Source of the DNA: Martinezella lusitana | GTDB taxonomy: Bacteria; Pseudomonadota; Alphaproteobacteria; Rhizobiales; Rhizobiaceae | DNA length: 64,000 nt | Assembly: GCF_010668395.1 (NCBI RefSeq) | Contig: NZ_WUEY01000001.1 | Location: 496,001 to 560,000 of the forward strand | Direction of reading: 5' to 3' | In this document: positions 39,442-49,638 of the stretch, one piece after another | Position numbering within the stretch: the stretch's first letter is position 1 | Layout of the letters: each line of letters begins with the position of its first letter | Notes under the pieces: generated by a model | The model's database searches: none | The model's input: the letters and a program-made list of their open reading frames with translations, nothing else | What the model was told of the DNA's origin: nothing | Position numbers and translations under genes: made by a program

Positions 39442-39605
39442 CCCGCCGCAATCGCTGCAGGACAGCACGACCATGAAACTTATCCCCACCATCCAAAAGG
39501 CGGTCCATATACGCAATTTGCCTTTGACTGCGCGAAGTGCTTGGATGAGCTTGAGGCTTGGCGTAAACTGATACGCGCAATAACCACTACAAGAAGGGAA
39601 ACTCC

Positions 39606-40181
39606 ATGAGTGTGCGTGTCTCCGGTAAACATATGGAAATTGGTGACTCCTTCCGCCAGCGGATTGAAGACCAAATCGGTATGGCCGTGACGAAATACTT
39701 CGACGGGGGGTATTCGGGCCAGGTGATTGTGCAGAAATCCAGCTCGCGTTTCGCGGCCGATTGCAAGCTTCATCTCGACAGTGGCGTGGTGTTGCATGCC
39801 GCCGGGGAAGCCATGGACCCGCAGCTTGCTTTCGACGCGGCATCCGAACGCATCGAAAAGCGCCTGCGCCGCTACAAGCGCAAACTCAAGGACCATCAGG
39901 CCGGCAACCACACGAATGGCCACGCCGAAGTCGCCTACACCGTCATGGATGGTGTTCCCGACGACGAAGACGAGGTTCCTGCCGATTTCGCACCGGCAAT
40001 CGTCGCCGAGAGCACGAAGCAATTGAAGACCATGTCGGTTGCGACTGCCGTCATGGCGCTCGACATGACCGACGAGCCGCTGCTGCTCTTCCGCAGCCCG
40101 GGCAAAGACCACTTGAACATCGTCTACCGTCGTCAGGACGGTAACATTGGCTGGATCGACGCGGCCAATATCAAAGGCTGA
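39606..40181 (+). CDS. hpf: Ribosome hibernation promoting factor (long form)
   Basis: Hpf binds the 30S decoding region and dimerises ribosomes into inactive 100S particles in stationary phase. The 191-residue protein is the long form: an N-terminal S30AE domain (about residues 1-105; SVRVSGKHMEIGDSFRQRIE, then KKLHLDSG-type strands and ERIEKRLRRYKRKLKDH). A C-terminal dimerisation domain (about residues 130-190; MSVATAVMALDMTDEPLLLF, then RRQDGNIGWIDA) follows. AAGGGAAACTCC precedes the ATG. It stands between rpoN and ptsN as usual, so its expression is likely tied to nutrient status. Confidence 0.94.
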   Translation: MSVRVSGKHMEIGDSFRQRIEDQIGMAVTKYFDGGYSGQVIVQKSSSRFAADCKLHLDSGVVLHAAGEAMDPQLAFDAASERIEKRLRRYKRKLKDHQAGNHTNGHAEVAYTVMDGVPDDEDEVPADFAPAIVAESTKQLKTMSVATAVMALDMTDEPLLLFRSPGKDHLNIVYRRQDGNIGWIDAANIKG

Positions 40182-40269
40182 GAATAGAAGATAAGCGGCG
40201 GCTGCGCCCAGTGGCGGCCGGCCGCCGCTTGCTCGTCATCGGTTCTCGGCGACACGAAGGATAAAGAGA

Positions 40270-40734
40270 ATGGCATTGGCAGATTTGCTACAGCAAGATG
40301 CGATCATCCCCGCCTTGAAGGCAAATTCCAAAAAACAACTGCTTCAGGAGCTGGCCGCCAAAGCCTCCAAACTGACTGGACTGCCGGAGCGAGAAATCTT
40401 CGATGTCGTATTGCAGCGCGAGCGTCTGGGCTCGACCGGCGTCGGCAACGGCATCGCCATTCCGCACGGCAAACTCGCCAGCATCAAGTCCATCGCCGGC
40501 ATTTTCGCGCGCCTTGAAGCGCCTGTCGATTTCGAAGCCCTGGACGATCAGCCTGTCGATCTCGTCTTCTTGCTGCTCGCGCCCGAGGGCGCCGGCGCTG
40601 ACCACCTGAAGGCGTTGTCGCGTATTGCCCGCGTTCTGCGCGACCAGGATCTGGTCGCCAAACTGCGCGCCACCGATTCCGCCTCCGCCATTTACGCATT
40701 CCTCAACGAGGAACAGGCATCCAACGCCGCCTGA
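40270..40734 (+). CDS. ptsN: Nitrogen-PTS EIIA component PtsN
   Basis: PtsN (EIIA-Ntr) is the terminal phospho-acceptor of the nitrogen phosphotransferase system and regulates potassium transport and stress responses. The 154-residue protein has the phosphorylatable histidine in NGIAIPHGKLASI (about residue 66) and the FARLEAPVDFEALDDQPVDLVFLLLAP strand region (segment FARLEAPVDFEALDD). It follows hpf by 88 bases and is closed by a strong terminator. PtsP and NPr, the upstream partners, are not in this window. Confidence 0.95.
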   Translation: MALADLLQQDAIIPALKANSKKQLLQELAAKASKLTGLPEREIFDVVLQRERLGSTGVGNGIAIPHGKLASIKSIAGIFARLEAPVDFEALDDQPVDLVFLLLAPEGAGADHLKALSRIARVLRDQDLVAKLRATDSASAIYAFLNEEQASNAA

Positions 40735-40766
40735 CGAATTGGATCGCATCGGACCAAGGCAAAAAT

Positions 40767-40799
40767 AAGAGCCGGATGATCTGACATCATCCGGCTCTT
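40767..40799. terminator. Strong bidirectional intrinsic terminator between ptsN and grpE
   Basis: A perfect 14-bp stem (AAGAGCCGGATGAT with ATCATCCGGCTCTT, loop CTGAC) is followed by TTTCTTTT on the + side and by TTTTTGCC-type sequence on the minus side. It stops ptsN read-through and can also end the convergent grpE transcript. Confidence 0.9.
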
Positions 40800-40901
40800 T
40801 TCTTTTGCTGCGACAGCGGTTCAGCTCTTCATGGAATTCCCGAACCGCCGCATTTCTTTGTCTTTGCCCATTCCGGACGAAAAAATCATCCGGACGAAAG
40901 A

Positions 40902-41543
40902 TCAGGCGTCCTTTTCGTCGAGCGGGCTGTTGACGCCCTGCTCGGCATTTTCGACGATCTTCGGTCCACCCTTGGCAACGCCGACCATGGCCGGCCGCAG
41001 GACGCGGTCGCCGATGACGAAACCGGCCTGGACGACCTGGACGACCGTGTTGTTCGGCACATCGGGATTGGGCACCTCGAACATGGCCTGGTGGAAATTG
41101 GGATCGAACTTCTGCCCGACCGGCTCGAGCTGGCGCACGCCATGGCGCTCCAGGGCCGAGAGCATGGAACGCTCGGTCATCTCGACGCCTTCGATCAGCG
41201 TCTTCAGGCCGGCATCGGCATTGGCGAGCGCGTCGACCGGAATGGCATCCAGCGTCCGGCGCAGGTTGTCTGCCACCGAGAGCATGTCGCGGGCGAAGCT
41301 TGCCACGGAATAGGACTTGGCATCCTTCACATCGCGCTCCGTGCGGCGGCGAAGGTTGTCCATCTCGGCGGCGAGGCGAAGATAGCGATCGCGCAGTTCG
41401 CCGTTCTCGGCCTTCAGCAGCTCAACCGGATCAGGCTGAGACGGCTCGGCCGTATCAATGGTTTCCGCTGCGTCCTGTGCGAAATCCGCCGAGATGTCGG
41501 CCGCCGTGGCGTCAGGTCCGTTTTTTGTTGTTTCGTCGGTCAT
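40902..41543 (-). CDS. grpE: Nucleotide exchange factor GrpE
   Basis: GrpE releases ADP from DnaK in the heat-shock chaperone cycle. The 213-residue protein has an acidic N-terminus, a long coiled-coil helix ([22 protein letters not shown], seen as [18 protein letters not shown]), and the beta-domain signature [20 protein letters not shown] (segment [14 protein letters not shown]) with [24 protein letters not shown] start at ATG 41543 with a GGAGA site; the longer frame upstream has no similarity. It is 145 bases downstream of hrcA on the same strand, the usual hrcA-grpE pair. Confidence 0.96.
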   Translation of the reverse strand: MTDETTKNGPDATAADISADFAQDAAETIDTAEPSQPDPVELLKAENGELRDRYLRLAAEMDNLRRRTERDVKDAKSYSVASFARDMLSVADNLRRTLDAIPVDALANADAGLKTLIEGVEMTERSMLSALERHGVRQLEPVGQKFDPNFHQAMFEVPNPDVPNNTVVQVVQAGFVIGDRVLRPAMVGVAKGGPKIVENAEQGVNSPLDEKDA

Positions 41544-41687
41544 GACGGTCTCCGAATTGCTTGGTCTTTGGATGTGCCCGATATCGAGGTTTGGCCGGAA
41601 AAAATCAAGGCTTTGTCGACAAGAACGGCCAATTCCCGGCATTTCGCAGCTATCGCCATCATCGTCACGCGAATTTGCCCATGCGCG

Positions 41688-42776
41688 TCACAGCCCTGGC
41701 CGCGACAGGCGCGAAATCAGCTGCGCCGTATAGTCGACCATGGGCACGATGCGCGCATAGTTCAGCCGCGTCGGGCCGATGACGCCGACGGCGCCGACGA
41801 TGCGATCGTTTTCGTCACGATAGGGCGCAACGATGAGCGAAGACCCGGACAGCGAGAAAAGCTTGTTCTCCGACCCGATGAAGATGCGCACGCCTGGCCC
41901 GCTTTCAGCGAGATTGAGGATCTCGATGAGGCTGTCCTTCTTCTCGAGGTCGTCGAAGAGCAGGCGCAGGCGATCCAGATCCTCGGCGCCGGCGATTTCG
42001 GCCAGGAGGTTGGAGTGGCCGCGCACGATCAGCTGTGTCGGCTTGCCGTCGTCATTGCCGCCGGACCAGACGGCCACGCCGCGCTCGACCAGCTCATGAG
42101 AAAGACTGTCCAGCTCCTGGCGCACGCTTTCCTTGAGGGTCTGCAGCTGTCGCCGCAGTTCCGGCAGCGTCTGCCCGGTCATGTGGGCGTTGAGAAAGTT
42201 GGCGGCCTCCGTCAGCTGCGACGACGTCGTGCCGGCCGGCAACTCGATGATGCGGTTTTCGACCTGATCGTGATCGCCGACGAGCACGGCAAGCGCCTTT
42301 GTGGGCTCCAGGCGAATGAATTCCACATGCTTCAGCACCGGGTCGTTCTTGGACGTGATCACCAGACCCGCGCCGCGCGAAACGCCCGACAGCACGCGGC
42401 TCGCTTCAGACATCATCGATTCCATCGGCTGGTCGCGATTGCTGCCGCGCACCTGCCGGTCGATGTTGGCCCGATCCTCGGCGGAGAGATCGCCGACCTG
42501 CATGAAGGCATCGACGAAAAAGCGCAGACCCACCTGGGTCGGCAATCGGCCGGCGCTCACATGGGGAGAATAGATCAGCCCAAGCTCCTCGAGATCGCTC
42601 ATGACATTGCGCACCGAGGCCGGCGACAAGGACATGGGTAGCAGGCGCGAGAGATTGCGCGAACCAAGGGGCTCGCCATTTTCGAGATAGCCTTCGACGA
42701 TGCGGCGGAAAACTTCCTTGGAGCGCTCGTCCAATGCAGCAATGACATCCGAAACCGACGACGTCGTGAATACCAT
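41688..42776 (-). CDS. hrcA: Heat-inducible transcription repressor HrcA
   Basis: HrcA binds CIRCE elements and represses groESL/dnaK type operons until misfolded proteins titrate GroEL. The 362-residue protein has an N-terminal winged helix (SKEVFRRIVEGYLENGEPLGSRNLSRL, shown as SKEVFRRIVEGYLENGEP), the LSPASVRNVMSDLEELGLIYSPHVSAGRLPT segment (shown as SPASVRNVMSDLEELG), a GAF-like domain, and the ending GVIGPTRLNYARIVPMVDY. It is read divergently from rph and followed by grpE. No CIRCE element (TTAGCACTC-N9-GAGTGCTAA) is seen in its own promoter, so self-control is not obvious. Confidence 0.95.
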   Translation of the reverse strand: MVFTTSSVSDVIAALDERSKEVFRRIVEGYLENGEPLGSRNLSRLLPMSLSPASVRNVMSDLEELGLIYSPHVSAGRLPTQVGLRFFVDAFMQVGDLSAEDRANIDRQVRGSNRDQPMESMMSEASRVLSGVSRGAGLVITSKNDPVLKHVEFIRLEPTKALAVLVGDHDQVENRIIELPAGTTSSQLTEAANFLNAHMTGQTLPELRRQLQTLKESVRQELDSLSHELVERGVAVWSGGNDDGKPTQLIVRGHSNLLAEIAGAEDLDRLRLLFDDLEKKDSLIEILNLAESGPGVRIFIGSENKLFSLSGSSLIVAPYRDENDRIVGAVGVIGPTRLNYARIVPMVDYTAQLISRLSRPGL

Positions 42777-42948
42777 TTCGCTGTCAAATCCATTCCGTTG
42801 AGCCTTGGCGAAAATATAATCATTCAGTTAGCAATGGCAAAAGGGAAAAATGCCGGCATCGCCCCACCGGCGTCCCGCAGCCTGCTTTTCCTTTGCAAAA
42901 CCGGCCTGTGGGTCGTAGAAGCGGTCAACGAACTTTCAGGAGAGTGGA

Positions 42949-43665
42949 ATGCGGCCTTCAGGCAGAAAAACCGACCAGATGCGCAAGGTGTCGTTCGAGC
43001 GTAATTTTTCCAAGCATGCGGAAGGCTCGTGCCTGGTCAAGTTCGGCGATACGCATGTGCTCTGCACGGCAAGCCTGGAAGACAAGACCCCGCCGTGGCT
43101 GCGCAACAGCGGCAAGGGCTGGGTCACGGCCGAATACGGCATGTTGCCGCGCGCGACCGGCGAGCGCATGAAGCGCGAAGCCGCCGCCGGCAAGCAGGGC
43201 GGCCGCACGCAGGAAATCCAGCGCCTCATCGGCCGGTCGCTGCGCGCCGTCGTCGATCTCAAAGAGCTGGGCGAGCGGCAGATCACCGTCGACTGCGACG
43301 TCATCCAGGCCGATGGCGGCACGCGCACGGCCTCGATCACCGGTGGCTGGATTGCGCTCTACGATTGCCTGAAGTGGATGGAAAGCCGCAACATGGTCAA
43401 GGTCGACCGCGTGCTGAAGGACCATATCGCCGCCATTTCCTGCGGCATCTTCGCCAGCCAGCCGGTCATCGACCTCGACTATATCGAGGATTCCTCGGCC
43501 GAAACCGACGCCAACTTCGTCATGACGGGCAAGGGCGGCATCGTCGAGATTCAGGGGACGGCCGAGGGCGCTCCCTTCAGCGAAGAGGAATTCGCCACGC
43601 TCCTGGGCCTCGCCAAGAACGGCATTGCCGAACTGGTGGATTTGCAGAAGCAGGCCATCGCCTGA
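42949..43665 (+). CDS. rph: Ribonuclease PH
   Basis: RNase PH is a phosphorolytic 3'-exoribonuclease that trims tRNA precursors. The 238-residue protein carries the signatures [20 protein letters not shown] at the start, [17 protein letters not shown] ([18 protein letters not shown] in this sequence), and [20 protein letters not shown] precedes the ATG by about seven bases. Genes rdgB and hemW follow on the same strand after a small VOC gene, a cluster that is conserved in alphaproteobacteria. Confidence 0.96.
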   Translation: MRPSGRKTDQMRKVSFERNFSKHAEGSCLVKFGDTHVLCTASLEDKTPPWLRNSGKGWVTAEYGMLPRATGERMKREAAAGKQGGRTQEIQRLIGRSLRAVVDLKELGERQITVDCDVIQADGGTRTASITGGWIALYDCLKWMESRNMVKVDRVLKDHIAAISCGIFASQPVIDLDYIEDSSAETDANFVMTGKGGIVEIQGTAEGAPFSEEEFATLLGLAKNGIAELVDLQKQAIA

Positions 43666-43677
43666 GGACATCGTGCA

Positions 43678-44094
43678 ATGGCTGATCCGGCCCTCGCAAG
43701 CGTACTGGAAACCGCTCTCTATGCGGACGATCTCGATGCGGTCGAGGCCTTTTATGGGGGCATTCTCGGGTTGCAGAAGATCTCGCGCGGCGGCAATCGC
43801 CACGTTTTCTATCGCTGCGGGCCGGGCGTGCTTTTGATCTTCAATAGCGAGGAAACCGCCAAGCCGCGCGAACCGGGCGCCCTGCCGGTGCCTCCCCATG
43901 GGACGAAGGGCCACGGTCACGTCTGCTTTCGCATCGATAATAACGACATCGAAGCCATGGCGCAGAAGCTGAAGGCCGCCGGTGTCGATATCGAAGCCGA
44001 TTTTCATTGGCCGAACGGCGGCCGCTCGATCTATTTTCGCGATCCGGCCGGCAACAGCCTGGAATGCGCCGAACCCCGCATCTGGGGCCTATGA
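43678..44094 (+). CDS. VOC-superfamily (glyoxalase-like) protein
   Basis: This 138-residue protein has a single VOC fold: [21 protein letters not shown] at the start (segment [16 protein letters not shown]), a central [26 protein letters not shown] (segment [19 protein letters not shown]), and [21 protein letters not shown] at the end (segment [17 protein letters not shown]). It resembles the glyoxalase/dioxygenase class with metal-binding His and Glu. Function unknown. It starts 12 bases after the rph stop, and its stop overlaps an alternative rdgB start, so it belongs to the rph-rdgB-hemW unit. Confidence 0.85.
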   Translation: MADPALASVLETALYADDLDAVEAFYGGILGLQKISRGGNRHVFYRCGPGVLLIFNSEETAKPREPGALPVPPHGTKGHGHVCFRIDNNDIEAMAQKLKAAGVDIEADFHWPNGGRSIYFRDPAGNSLECAEPRIWGL

Positions 44095-44105
44095 CAGGAC
44101 AGCAC

Positions 44106-44750
44106 ATGCGCAAGCTCGATACCAAGACCATCGTCGTCGCCAGCCACAACGCCGGCAAGATCCGTGAAATACAGGATCTGATCGGTCCCCTTGGCTTCGT
44201 GGCAAAGTCGGCCGCCGACCTCAATTTCATCGAACCGGACGAGACCGGCACCACCTTCGAGGAAAATGCCACGATCAAGGCGCTGGCCTCCGCGCACGCG
44301 TCCGGCCTGCCGGCGCTTTCGGACGATTCCGGCCTGGTGATCGATGCGCTCGGCGGCGATCCCGGTGTCTATACGGCCAACTGGGCTGAAACGCCCGACG
44401 GCACGCGCGACTTCGCTATGGCGATGCAGAAGGTCGAGACCGCCCTGGAAAAGGCCGGCGCCACCTCACCGGAAAGCCGCACGGCACGCTTCGTCAGCGT
44501 GCTTTGCCTTGCATGGCCGGACGGGCATACGGAACTTTTCCGAGGCGAGGTCGAAGGCGCTGTCGTCTGGCCGCCGCGCGGCGGCCAGGGCTTCGGCTAC
44601 GACCCCGTCTTCCAGCCCAAGGGATACGAGACCACCTTCGGCGAAATGAGCGCCGAGCAGAAGCATGGCTGGAAGCCCGGCGATCAACAGGCGCTCTCGC
44701 ATCGCGCTCGCGCCTTCAAGATCTTTGTCGAAACCTGCCTGGAGGCATAG
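44106..44750 (+). CDS. rdgB: dITP/XTP pyrophosphatase RdgB
   Basis: RdgB hydrolyses non-canonical purine nucleoside triphosphates (dITP, XTP) to monophosphates and so prevents their incorporation. The 214-residue protein has the family motifs [13 protein letters not shown] at the start and [14 protein letters not shown] near residue 70 with a metal-binding Asp, then [19 protein letters not shown] [16 protein letters not shown], and ends in [11 protein letters not shown] use ATG 44106; an in-frame ATG at 44091 that overlaps the preceding stop is an alternative. Confidence 0.95.
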   Translation: MRKLDTKTIVVASHNAGKIREIQDLIGPLGFVAKSAADLNFIEPDETGTTFEENATIKALASAHASGLPALSDDSGLVIDALGGDPGVYTANWAETPDGTRDFAMAMQKVETALEKAGATSPESRTARFVSVLCLAWPDGHTELFRGEVEGAVVWPPRGGQGFGYDPVFQPKGYETTFGEMSAEQKHGWKPGDQQALSHRARAFKIFVETCLEA

Positions 44751-44759
44751 GCTAACCCC

Positions 44760-45962
44760 GTGGAAGTCGTCGATACGCAGGACCTGATGCGCGGGGCGCA
44801 ATTGCTGCCCGATACCGGAGAACCCGGTTTCGGGGTCTATGTGCATTGGCCTTTCTGCGCGGCCAAGTGTCCCTATTGCGATTTCAACAGCCATGTCCGC
44901 CATCAGCCGGTCGATCAGGAGCGTTTCGCCGCCGCCTTTCTGAAGGAAATGGCAACGATGCGGATGATCAGCGGCCCGAAGACGGTAACCAGCGTCTTCC
45001 TCGGCGGCGGCACGCCTTCGCTGATGAAGCCGGAGACGGTGGGCGCTGTCCTCGACGGCATTGCCAGGACCTGGCATGTGCCCGACGGGATCGAGATCAC
45101 CATGGAAGCCAATCCGTCGAGCGTCGAGGCGGAGCGCTTTCGCGGCTATCGCGCCGCCGGCGTCAATCGCGTCTCCATGGGCGTGCAGGCGCTGAACGAC
45201 CGCGACCTGAAATTCCTCGGACGCCTACACAATGTCGACGATGCGCTGAAGGCGATCAGGCTGGCGCGCGAGATCTTCCCGCGCATGTCCTTCGATCTCA
45301 TCTATGCCCGCCCGAACCAGACCGTCGAGGAATGGGAGCGCGAGCTGAGGCAAGCGATCTCCTATGCGGTCGATCACCTCTCGCTCTATCAGCTGACGAT
45401 CGAGGAAGGCACGCCTTTCTACGGCCTTCATAAGGCCGGCAAGCTGATCGTGCCCGATGGAGACCAATCGGCGCTGCTTTACGAAGCCACGCAGGAAATC
45501 ACCGAGCGCGAGGGCATGCCGGCCTACGAGGTCTCCAACCATGCGCGCCCCGGCGCCGAGAGCCGGCACAATCTCACCTATTGGCGCTATGGCGACTATG
45601 CCGGGATCGGCCCCGGCGCCCATGGTCGCTTGACGCGCGGCCCGCAGAAGCTGGCGACGGCCACCGAACGCAAGCCGGAGAGCTGGCTCGAGATGGTCGA
45701 GCGCGACGGGCACGGCATGGTCGACCAGGAAATGCTCGGCTTCGACGAGCAGGCGGATGAATTGCTGCTGATGGGCCTGCGGCTGCGGGAGGGCGTGGAT
45801 CTCGCCCGCTGGCAGCAACTTTCCGGCCGCGACCCCGATCCGCAACGCGAGGCGTTTTTACTGGAACACGGTTTCATCGAGCGAATCGGCAATTCCCGCC
45901 TGCGCTGCACGCCGGCGGGAATGCTGGTTCTCGATTCCGTCGTTGCGGATCTCGCCTGTTGA
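44760..45962 (+). CDS. hemW: HemW-type radical SAM heme chaperone
   Basis: The 400-residue protein is an oxygen-independent coproporphyrinogen III oxidase homologue of the HemW group, which binds heme and delivers it to respiratory enzymes. The radical-SAM motif is FCAAKCPYCDF (CxxxCxxC), followed by SVFLGGGTPSLM and SMGVQALNDRDLKFLGR. A HemN C-terminal domain closes the protein. The position after rdgB and the short N-terminus before the CxxxCxxC favour HemW over HemN, which has extra N-terminal residues. The start codon is GTG 44760, with GGAGG about 13 bases upstream. Confidence 0.92.
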   Translation: MEVVDTQDLMRGAQLLPDTGEPGFGVYVHWPFCAAKCPYCDFNSHVRHQPVDQERFAAAFLKEMATMRMISGPKTVTSVFLGGGTPSLMKPETVGAVLDGIARTWHVPDGIEITMEANPSSVEAERFRGYRAAGVNRVSMGVQALNDRDLKFLGRLHNVDDALKAIRLAREIFPRMSFDLIYARPNQTVEEWERELRQAISYAVDHLSLYQLTIEEGTPFYGLHKAGKLIVPDGDQSALLYEATQEITEREGMPAYEVSNHARPGAESRHNLTYWRYGDYAGIGPGAHGRLTRGPQKLATATERKPESWLEMVERDGHGMVDQEMLGFDEQADELLLMGLRLREGVDLARWQQLSGRDPDPQREAFLLEHGFIERIGNSRLRCTPAGMLVLDSVVADLAC

Positions 45963-45976
45963 GCTGACCCGGCGCG

Positions 45977-46900
45977 CTATTGCGCCGCGACCCGCCGCTT
46001 CCCCAAGGCGAGCAACCGGCCGTCGATGGCGGCAAGACCAACTGCAATCAGTGCCATGCCGATGAAATGCTTCGGCTGCAGGCTCTCGCCGAGAACGAGC
46101 GCGCCAAGCAGGATCGCGCTGACGGGAATGAGGAACGTCACCAGCATCAGGTTGGTGGCGCCGGCGGTGGCGAGGATGCGGAAGAACAGCACGTAGGCGA
46201 TGGCGGTCGACAGGATTGCCAGGCCCGCCAGCGCCAACCAGGTTTCGGTGGAGGGCATTGCCAGCGTCCAGGGCCGATCGACAAAGAGCGCGATCGGCAG
46301 GAGCAATATGGCCGAGCCGGTTACCTGACCGGCGGCGGGAATGATGGGCGCCAGCCCCATGCGGCGGAAGCGACGGCCAAATATGCCGGCCAGCGAGTAG
46401 CTGAAGGCGGCGCCCAGCACGGCGAGCTGCGCCAGCACGTTGGAGCCGAGGCTTGCCAGCACCGATGGGCCGATCATCAGGGCCACCCCGGCAAAGCCGA
46501 CGATAACGCCGATCAGGCGATTGCCGGTCATCTTCTCATCCTCGGTCAGGAAATGGGCGACGACGACGGCGAAGAGCGGCGTGGTGGCATTGAGGATCGA
46601 GGCAAGACCGCTGGCAATATGGGTCTGGCCCCAGACGATCAGCAGAAACGGGATGACATTGTTGAGAAAGCCCATGCCGAAGAAAGCGAGCCAGGTCTGA
46701 CGGTCTCTCGGCATGGAGTGCCCGGTTGCGCGCACGATGATGTGCAGGGCGACGGCGGCAAGCGCGACGCGCGCGGTGACGATGGTAAAGGGCGGAAGTT
46801 CGCGCACCAGTATGCCGTTGAACAGGAAGGAGCCACCCCACAGGATGGAGAGGCCCACCAACATGCTCCATTCGACTGCGCCCATGGATTTTTGCGACAT
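45977..46900 (-). CDS. EamA-family (DMT) transporter
   Basis: This 307-residue inner-membrane protein has ten predicted helices arranged as two EamA repeats (WGGSFLFNGILVRELPPFTI in the first, LALAGLAILSTAIAYVLFFRIL in the second, shown as ALAGLAILSTAIAYVLF). This is the drug/metabolite exporter superfamily, which includes amino-acid and metabolite exporters. The substrate is unknown. It faces the LysR-type gene head-to-head with a 156-base gap, a typical layout in which the LysR protein controls the exporter. Confidence 0.9.
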   Translation of the reverse strand: MSQKSMGAVEWSMLVGLSILWGGSFLFNGILVRELPPFTIVTARVALAAVALHIIVRATGHSMPRDRQTWLAFFGMGFLNNVIPFLLIVWGQTHIASGLASILNATTPLFAVVVAHFLTEDEKMTGNRLIGVIVGFAGVALMIGPSVLASLGSNVLAQLAVLGAAFSYSLAGIFGRRFRRMGLAPIIPAAGQVTGSAILLLPIALFVDRPWTLAMPSTETWLALAGLAILSTAIAYVLFFRILATAGATNLMLVTFLIPVSAILLGALVLGESLQPKHFIGMALIAVGLAAIDGRLLALGKRRVAAQ

Positions 46901-47056
46901 ACGATCATCTCCAGCAGTTTGCCGATTGAGTTTTGCTTATCGAAGGCGTGGCGCGACATCATTGCCAACCATCCGAATTACTGTAATATTCTCGCAATAC
47001 CGAGGCTTGGACAAACGAGTCTTTCTCGGATCATGCTTTAGCTAAACTCAATCATC

Positions 47057-47953
47057 ATGGATCAGCTGCCTTCTCTCTCGGCGCTCCGCGCCTTCGAAGC
47101 CTCGGCCCGGCATCTCAGCATGACGCTGGCCGGAAACGAACTGCATGTGACCCCTGGCGCCATCAGCCTGCAGATCCGCGACCTCGAAAGCGCGCTCGGC
47201 GTTCGCCTTTTCGAGCGGCGGCCCCGCAGCCTTGCGCTGACTGCCGATGGAGCCGAATATTTTGCGACGATGCGAACGGCTTTCCGGCTCATTCGCGAGG
47301 CGACGGCGGCTTTGGTGATGCGCTCGAAAGATACGGTGTTGACCGTGACGTGTACCGCCGGCTTCGCCACGCACTGGCTGGTGCCGCGGCTGCGACGCTT
47401 CGAGGAGGCGCATCCGGATATCGACCTGCGCATCAGCGCTTCCCATCGCGTAATGGATTTCCAGCGGGATGGAATAGACATCGCCATCCGCCACGGCCTC
47501 GGCGGCTACGAGGGGCTGGCGAGCGAAAAGCTGCTCGACGACGAATATGTGCCGATCTGCACGCCGGAAATGGCTGTTTCACTTGGTCCCTCCCCCGCAG
47601 TCGACGATCTCGCCGCCCTGACCCTCATCCACGACGTCTATCGGCGGGACTGGGAGCTCTGGCTGCAAGCTGCAGGCGCAACGCGGGTGGATGCCACACA
47701 TGGGCCGGTCTTCACCGACGGCATGGGCGCCTATCACGCCATGAAGGCAGGGTTCGGCATTGCCCTGATGCGCCGATCCTTCGTCGAGCAGGAACTGGCG
47801 GACCGCACGCTCATCGCACCCTTCCCGATCGGGCTTGCAAGCGCGTTTGCCTATCACCTCGTCTATCCGCCGGGCGCCGTGGAAAGACCGGCGATCGCGG
47901 CCCTGCGCGCCTGGCTGTTTACCGAGGTGTCCCGCACAACGCCGCCGACGTAG
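47057..47953 (+). CDS. LysR-family transcriptional regulator (GcvA-like)
   Basis: This 298-residue LysR-type regulator has an N-terminal helix-turn-helix (LPSLSALRAFEASARHLSMTLAGNELHVTPGAISLQIRDLE, shown as LSALRAFEASARHLSM and ELHVTPGAISLQIRDLE) and a substrate-binding effector domain. The domain has the GcvA-type DLRISASHRVMDFQRDGIDIAIRHG (segment FQRDGIDIAIRHG) and a C-terminal MKAGFGIALMRRSFVEQEL. It stands divergently to the EamA transporter gene and probably controls it. Inducer unknown. Confidence 0.9.
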   Translation: MDQLPSLSALRAFEASARHLSMTLAGNELHVTPGAISLQIRDLESALGVRLFERRPRSLALTADGAEYFATMRTAFRLIREATAALVMRSKDTVLTVTCTAGFATHWLVPRLRRFEEAHPDIDLRISASHRVMDFQRDGIDIAIRHGLGGYEGLASEKLLDDEYVPICTPEMAVSLGPSPAVDDLAALTLIHDVYRRDWELWLQAAGATRVDATHGPVFTDGMGAYHAMKAGFGIALMRRSFVEQELADRTLIAPFPIGLASAFAYHLVYPPGAVERPAIAALRAWLFTEVSRTTPPT

Positions 47954-48030
47954 ATCGGCCCGTACTCTCAGAGAAAACAGCAACGACGGATCGATTGCGG
48001 GAAGCTCGGCATCCCGCCGAAGGAGAACGC

Positions 48031-48063
48031 ACAAAAGAAACGGCCGGCGGTTAAGCCGGCCGT
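48031..48063 (-). terminator. Intrinsic terminator of dnaA
   Basis: Read on the minus strand, ACGGCCGGC-TTAACC-GCCGGCCGT forms a perfect 9-bp stem followed by TTCTTTTGT. It lies 25 bases downstream of the dnaA stop and closes the dnaA transcript. Confidence 0.85.
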
Positions 48064-48087
48064 GGAACATATGGCTGGTGGCGCAAC

Positions 48088-49638
48088 CTACTCGTTGATG
48101 AGGCGCTTAAGCAGCTCGATCTCGTGCGACAGCTTGCTGTCGCCGGAAACCAGTTCCTCGATCTTGCGCACCGCATGCAGGACGGTCGTGTGGTCGCGAC
48201 CGCCGAAACGACGGCCGATTTCCGGGAAGGAACGCGGCGTCAAGGTCTTCGACAGATACATGGCGATCTGACGCGGCTTGACGATGACGCGGGTGCGGCG
48301 GTTCGAGACCAGTTCCTGGCGCGAGACATTGTAGTGGCGCGCCACGATGCGCTGGATGTCTTCGATGCGGACGCGACGCGGCTCGCCGGAGCCGACCAGA
48401 TGGGCAAGCAATTCATCGACCCGTTCGACCGTCAGGTTCGGCTCGAAGGAGCGACGGAAGATGAGCTGGTTGAAGGCTCCTTCCAGCTCGCGGCCGCTTG
48501 CCGTCACGTTGCGAGCGACATGCGAGAGGATCTCGGCCGGAATTTCCAGCGATGGATCGTCCTGGCGGGCAGCGTCCAGACGACGCTTGAGGATTTCAAG
48601 GCGCATTTCATAGTCCGGCGCCTCGACCTCGATCGCCACACCACCCTGCAGGCGCGAACGCACGCGCGGGTCGAGCGATTCCAGCTCCCACGGAGCACGA
48701 TCTGCAGCGACGACGACCTGCTTGGCGCTGTCGAGCAGCATGTTCAGCAGATGGCAGAATTCGTGCTGGATCATCTTGCCCTGCAGGAACTGCATGTCGT
48801 CGATGATGAGCAGGTCGATGTTGCGCAGCGAGTCCTTGAGCGTCAGCGCATCATTGTCGCGGATCGCGGTGGCGAAGCGCCACATGAAATACTCCGCCGT
48901 CAGATAGACGACACGCAGGCCGCGCGGGTTCTGCACGGCTGCATTGGCGATCGCCTGCAGAAGGTGGGTCTTGCCGAGACCGACGGTCGCATGGACGAAG
49001 AGCGGATTGAAACGCACGGCGCCGGTGCCGGCTTCGGCAATGGTCTTTGCCGCCGCCAGGCCGACACGGTTCGAGCTGCCTTCGACGAAGGTATCGAAGG
49101 TGAAGCGGGAATCGAGCGGAGAGCCGAAGAGCGGCGTACCACCCGTCGACGGACGCGCGGCGGCAGCCGCACTCACGGCCTGAGCGATCGCCTGACCCGC
49201 GGGCTGCGCGGCAGGGCGGCGGATCGGCGCGACAGCGGCCTGATCCGGCACCACGGGCCGCTCGTCGGTGGATGGCTTCGCGCCCTGCCGGGTCGCGGTG
49301 CGCACCAGAATTTCGACTTTCAGAATCTCGGCGTCCTCGGCCTGGAACAGACCGGTGATCAAATCGAGATAGCGATTGTTGATCCAGGATTTCAGAAAGG
49401 TCGTCGGCACCGTGAGACGAACGACGCTCTTGGATACCGAATGAAGCTTGAGCCGTGCAAACCAGCTGGCGTAGACATCGGGGCCAACCTGGGCCTTCAA
49501 GCGCGCGCTAACGCGCTCGAAAAGATTATTTTGCGCCACGTCAGCCTTTTCCCCCGCCGCTTCTACGCAAACCGCACTGAACGCCTGCGCATTGTCCCCA
49601 TTCTCCAACGCACCCGTCGTCCTCGTATGTATCTGCAT
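48088..49638 (-). CDS. dnaA: Chromosomal replication initiator DnaA
   Basis: DnaA binds DnaA boxes at oriC and opens the duplex with ATP. The 516-residue protein has an N-terminal domain I ([24 protein letters not shown], shown as [21 protein letters not shown] in part), a Pro/Ala-rich linker, an AAA+ domain with Walker [12 protein letters not shown] and Walker [11 protein letters not shown], and a C-terminal DNA-binding domain with the signature [12 protein letters not shown] start at ATG 49638, with GGAAGG eight bases upstream. It is read leftwards and followed by a terminator. oriC itself is not visible here; rhizobial chromosomes have it near hemE. Confidence 0.96.
   Translation of the reverse strand: MQIHTRTTGALENGDNAQAFSAVCVEAAGEKADVAQNNLFERVSARLKAQVGPDVYASWFARLKLHSVSKSVVRLTVPTTFLKSWINNRYLDLITGLFQAEDAEILKVEILVRTATRQGAKPSTDERPVVPDQAAVAPIRRPAAQPAGQAIAQAVSAAAAARPSTGGTPLFGSPLDSRFTFDTFVEGSSNRVGLAAAKTIAEAGTGAVRFNPLFVHATVGLGKTHLLQAIANAAVQNPRGLRVVYLTAEYFMWRFATAIRDNDALTLKDSLRNIDLLIIDDMQFLQGKMIQHEFCHLLNMLLDSAKQVVVAADRAPWELESLDPRVRSRLQGGVAIEVEAPDYEMRLEILKRRLDAARQDDPSLEIPAEILSHVARNVTASGRELEGAFNQLIFRRSFEPNLTVERVDELLAHLVGSGEPRRVRIEDIQRIVARHYNVSRQELVSNRRTRVIVKPRQIAMYLSKTLTPRSFPEIGRRFGGRDHTTVLHAVRKIEELVSGDSKLSHEIELLKRLINE

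Noticed and set aside
42777..42948. CIRCE operator at hrcA
   Set aside because: No TTAGCACTC-N9-GAGTGCTAA or near match in the hrcA/rph gap.
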